Both the position numbers and the translations under genes were made by a program. Positions 6,480-7,196 of a DNA stretch of 7,196 nt are shown here, piece after piece (the stretch's first letter is position 1; every line of letters begins with the position of its first letter). Below the pieces are notes generated by a model. The model saw only the letters and a program-made list of their open reading frames with translations. It had not been told where the DNA came from and did not search any database. This DNA is from Bacteroidota bacterium. GTDB lineage: Bacteria; Bacteroidota; Bacteroidia; Bacteroidales; UBA932. The stretch is taken from assembly GCA_017860395.1 (NCBI GenBank), contig JAGDMC010000067.1, positions 1-7,196 of the forward strand, in the 5' to 3' direction.

Positions 6480-7196
6480 CTACCCTCTTGGATGGGCCTT
6501 TAATATGCCTTCACGCCATTTTTCGCTGTTCACGTGAGTATATATTTCTGTTGTGAGTATACTTTCGTGCCCCAGCATTTCCTGAACAACCCTCAGGTCG
6601 GCTCCGTTTTCCACAAGATGCGTGGCAAAAGAGTGACGGAATGTGTGTGGTGATATCTCTTTGGTTATTCCTGCTGCTGCAGCATATTTGCGTACAAGAA
6701 TAAATATCATTTCCCGGCTAAGCTTCCCTCCCCTGCGGTTTAAAAATACGATATCTTCACAGCCCTTCTTAACCTTTATCTGCTTCCTTTTCTCAAAATA
6801 AATATTCAGCGCATCAATTGCCGGCTCGCCGATAGGTACCAGCCGCTGTTTGCTCCCTTTTCCCATTACGCGGATGAAAGATTCTGCAGTGAAAAGATTT
6901 GAAATCTTAAGAGTTACAAGTTCCGTAACGCGCAGCCCGCATGAGTAAAGCACTTCAAAAATTGCTTTGTTCCTGTGGCCCTCTTCAACAGACAAGTCTA
7001 CTGAATTGATGATATCCTCAACCTCTGTTACCGAAAGCACAACAGGAAGATATGGCTTTATTTTAGGCGCATCCGTGAGCTCAGTGGGATTTTTGCTCAC
7101 CAGAGACTCCATTTCGAGGTATTTGTAAAAGGCCTTAAGTGAGCTTATTTCCCTTGCCTGGGACCGCTTTGAAAGACCCAGCTCAAGGTTATGGGA
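6480..7196 (-). CDS. xerD: Tyrosine recombinase XerC/XerD, 5' end outside window
   Basis: This is a site-specific recombinase of the Xer family, which with its partner resolves chromosome dimers at dif near the terminus. The frame stays open to the window edge, so 238 residues are visible and roughly 60 N-terminal ones are missing by comparison with the usual 300. The first visible residues (SKRSQAREISSLKAFYKYL) belong to the SAM-like core-binding domain, so the internal ATG at 7112 is not the true start. All catalytic residues are present: R89 (CGLRVTEL), K113 (GKGSKQR), H184 and R187 (HTFRHSFATHL), H210 (LGHES) and Y219 (IYTHV). Whether it is XerC, XerD or the sole Xer of the species cannot be settled here; XerD is the likelier name. 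No phage or transposon genes adjoin it, which favours a housekeeping role over an element integrase. Confidence 0.88.
   Translation of the reverse strand, partial: SHNLELGLSKRSQAREISSLKAFYKYLEMESLVSKNPTELTDAPKIKPYLPVVLSVTEVEDIINSVDLSVEEGHRNKAIFEVLYSCGLRVTELVTLKISNLFTAESFIRVMGKGSKQRLVPIGEPAIDALNIYFEKRKQIKVKKGCEDIVFLNRRGGKLSREMIFILVRKYAAAAGITKEISPHTFRHSFATHLVENGADLRVVQEMLGHESILTTEIYTHVNSEKWREGILKAHPRG

Noticed and set aside
6480..7112. Complete 210-residue recombinase starting at the ATG at 7112
   Set aside because: The frame stays open to the window edge and the upstream residues match the N-terminal core-binding domain of Xer proteins, so the gene is cut by the window.

Overview
This window carries ordinary bacterial housekeeping genes, most likely from a member of Bacteroidota (probably Bacteroidales; genus not resolvable by eye). 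The reasons are AT-rich gaps, start codons without a recognisable Shine-Dalgarno sequence, Bacteroidota-type promoter boxes (TTTG and TAnnTTTG), and protein variants that read as typical of that phylum. All assignments come from motif reading; no database search was run.

Layout. Positions 1-265 contain no credible gene. They hold an interrupted palindrome of about 105 bp (82-186), a short GC-rich hairpin block (about 191-227) and an intrinsic terminator (232-257). Next, all on the minus strand and transcribed right to left, come tRNA-Arg(CCT) (266-337), fabH (348-1346), plsX (1339-2286), rpmF (2292-2474) and a DUF177/YceD protein gene (2494-3018). A good promoter lies just upstream of the last one (3035-3064). 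These five genes look like one transcription unit of about 2.8 kb that starts at yceD and ends at the terminator after the tRNA. typA/bipA (3072-4871, minus) lies upstream of this unit, 53 bp from the yceD ATG. guaA (4940-6469, plus) is divergent from typA across a 68-bp AT-rich gap with back-to-back -7-like elements. A XerC/XerD-type tyrosine recombinase (6480-7196, minus) converges on guaA with 10 bp between stop codons and runs off the right edge, so its N-terminus is missing.

How the genes fit together. The yceD-rpmF-plsX-fabH order is a widely conserved cluster linking ribosome assembly (bL32 and the DUF177 protein connected to 23S rRNA) with phospholipid precursor supply (PlsX makes acyl-phosphate) and initiation of fatty-acid synthesis (FabH). 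TypA/BipA is a ribosome-associated GTPase and fits the ribosome theme. GuaA makes GMP. The Xer recombinase would resolve chromosome dimers. I see no phage, defence, secretion or biosynthetic cluster, no CRISPR array and no clear insertion sequence. The least explained DNA is the palindrome and GC-rich block at the left end. The least usual arrangement is a tRNA at the tail of the lipid-synthesis operon.
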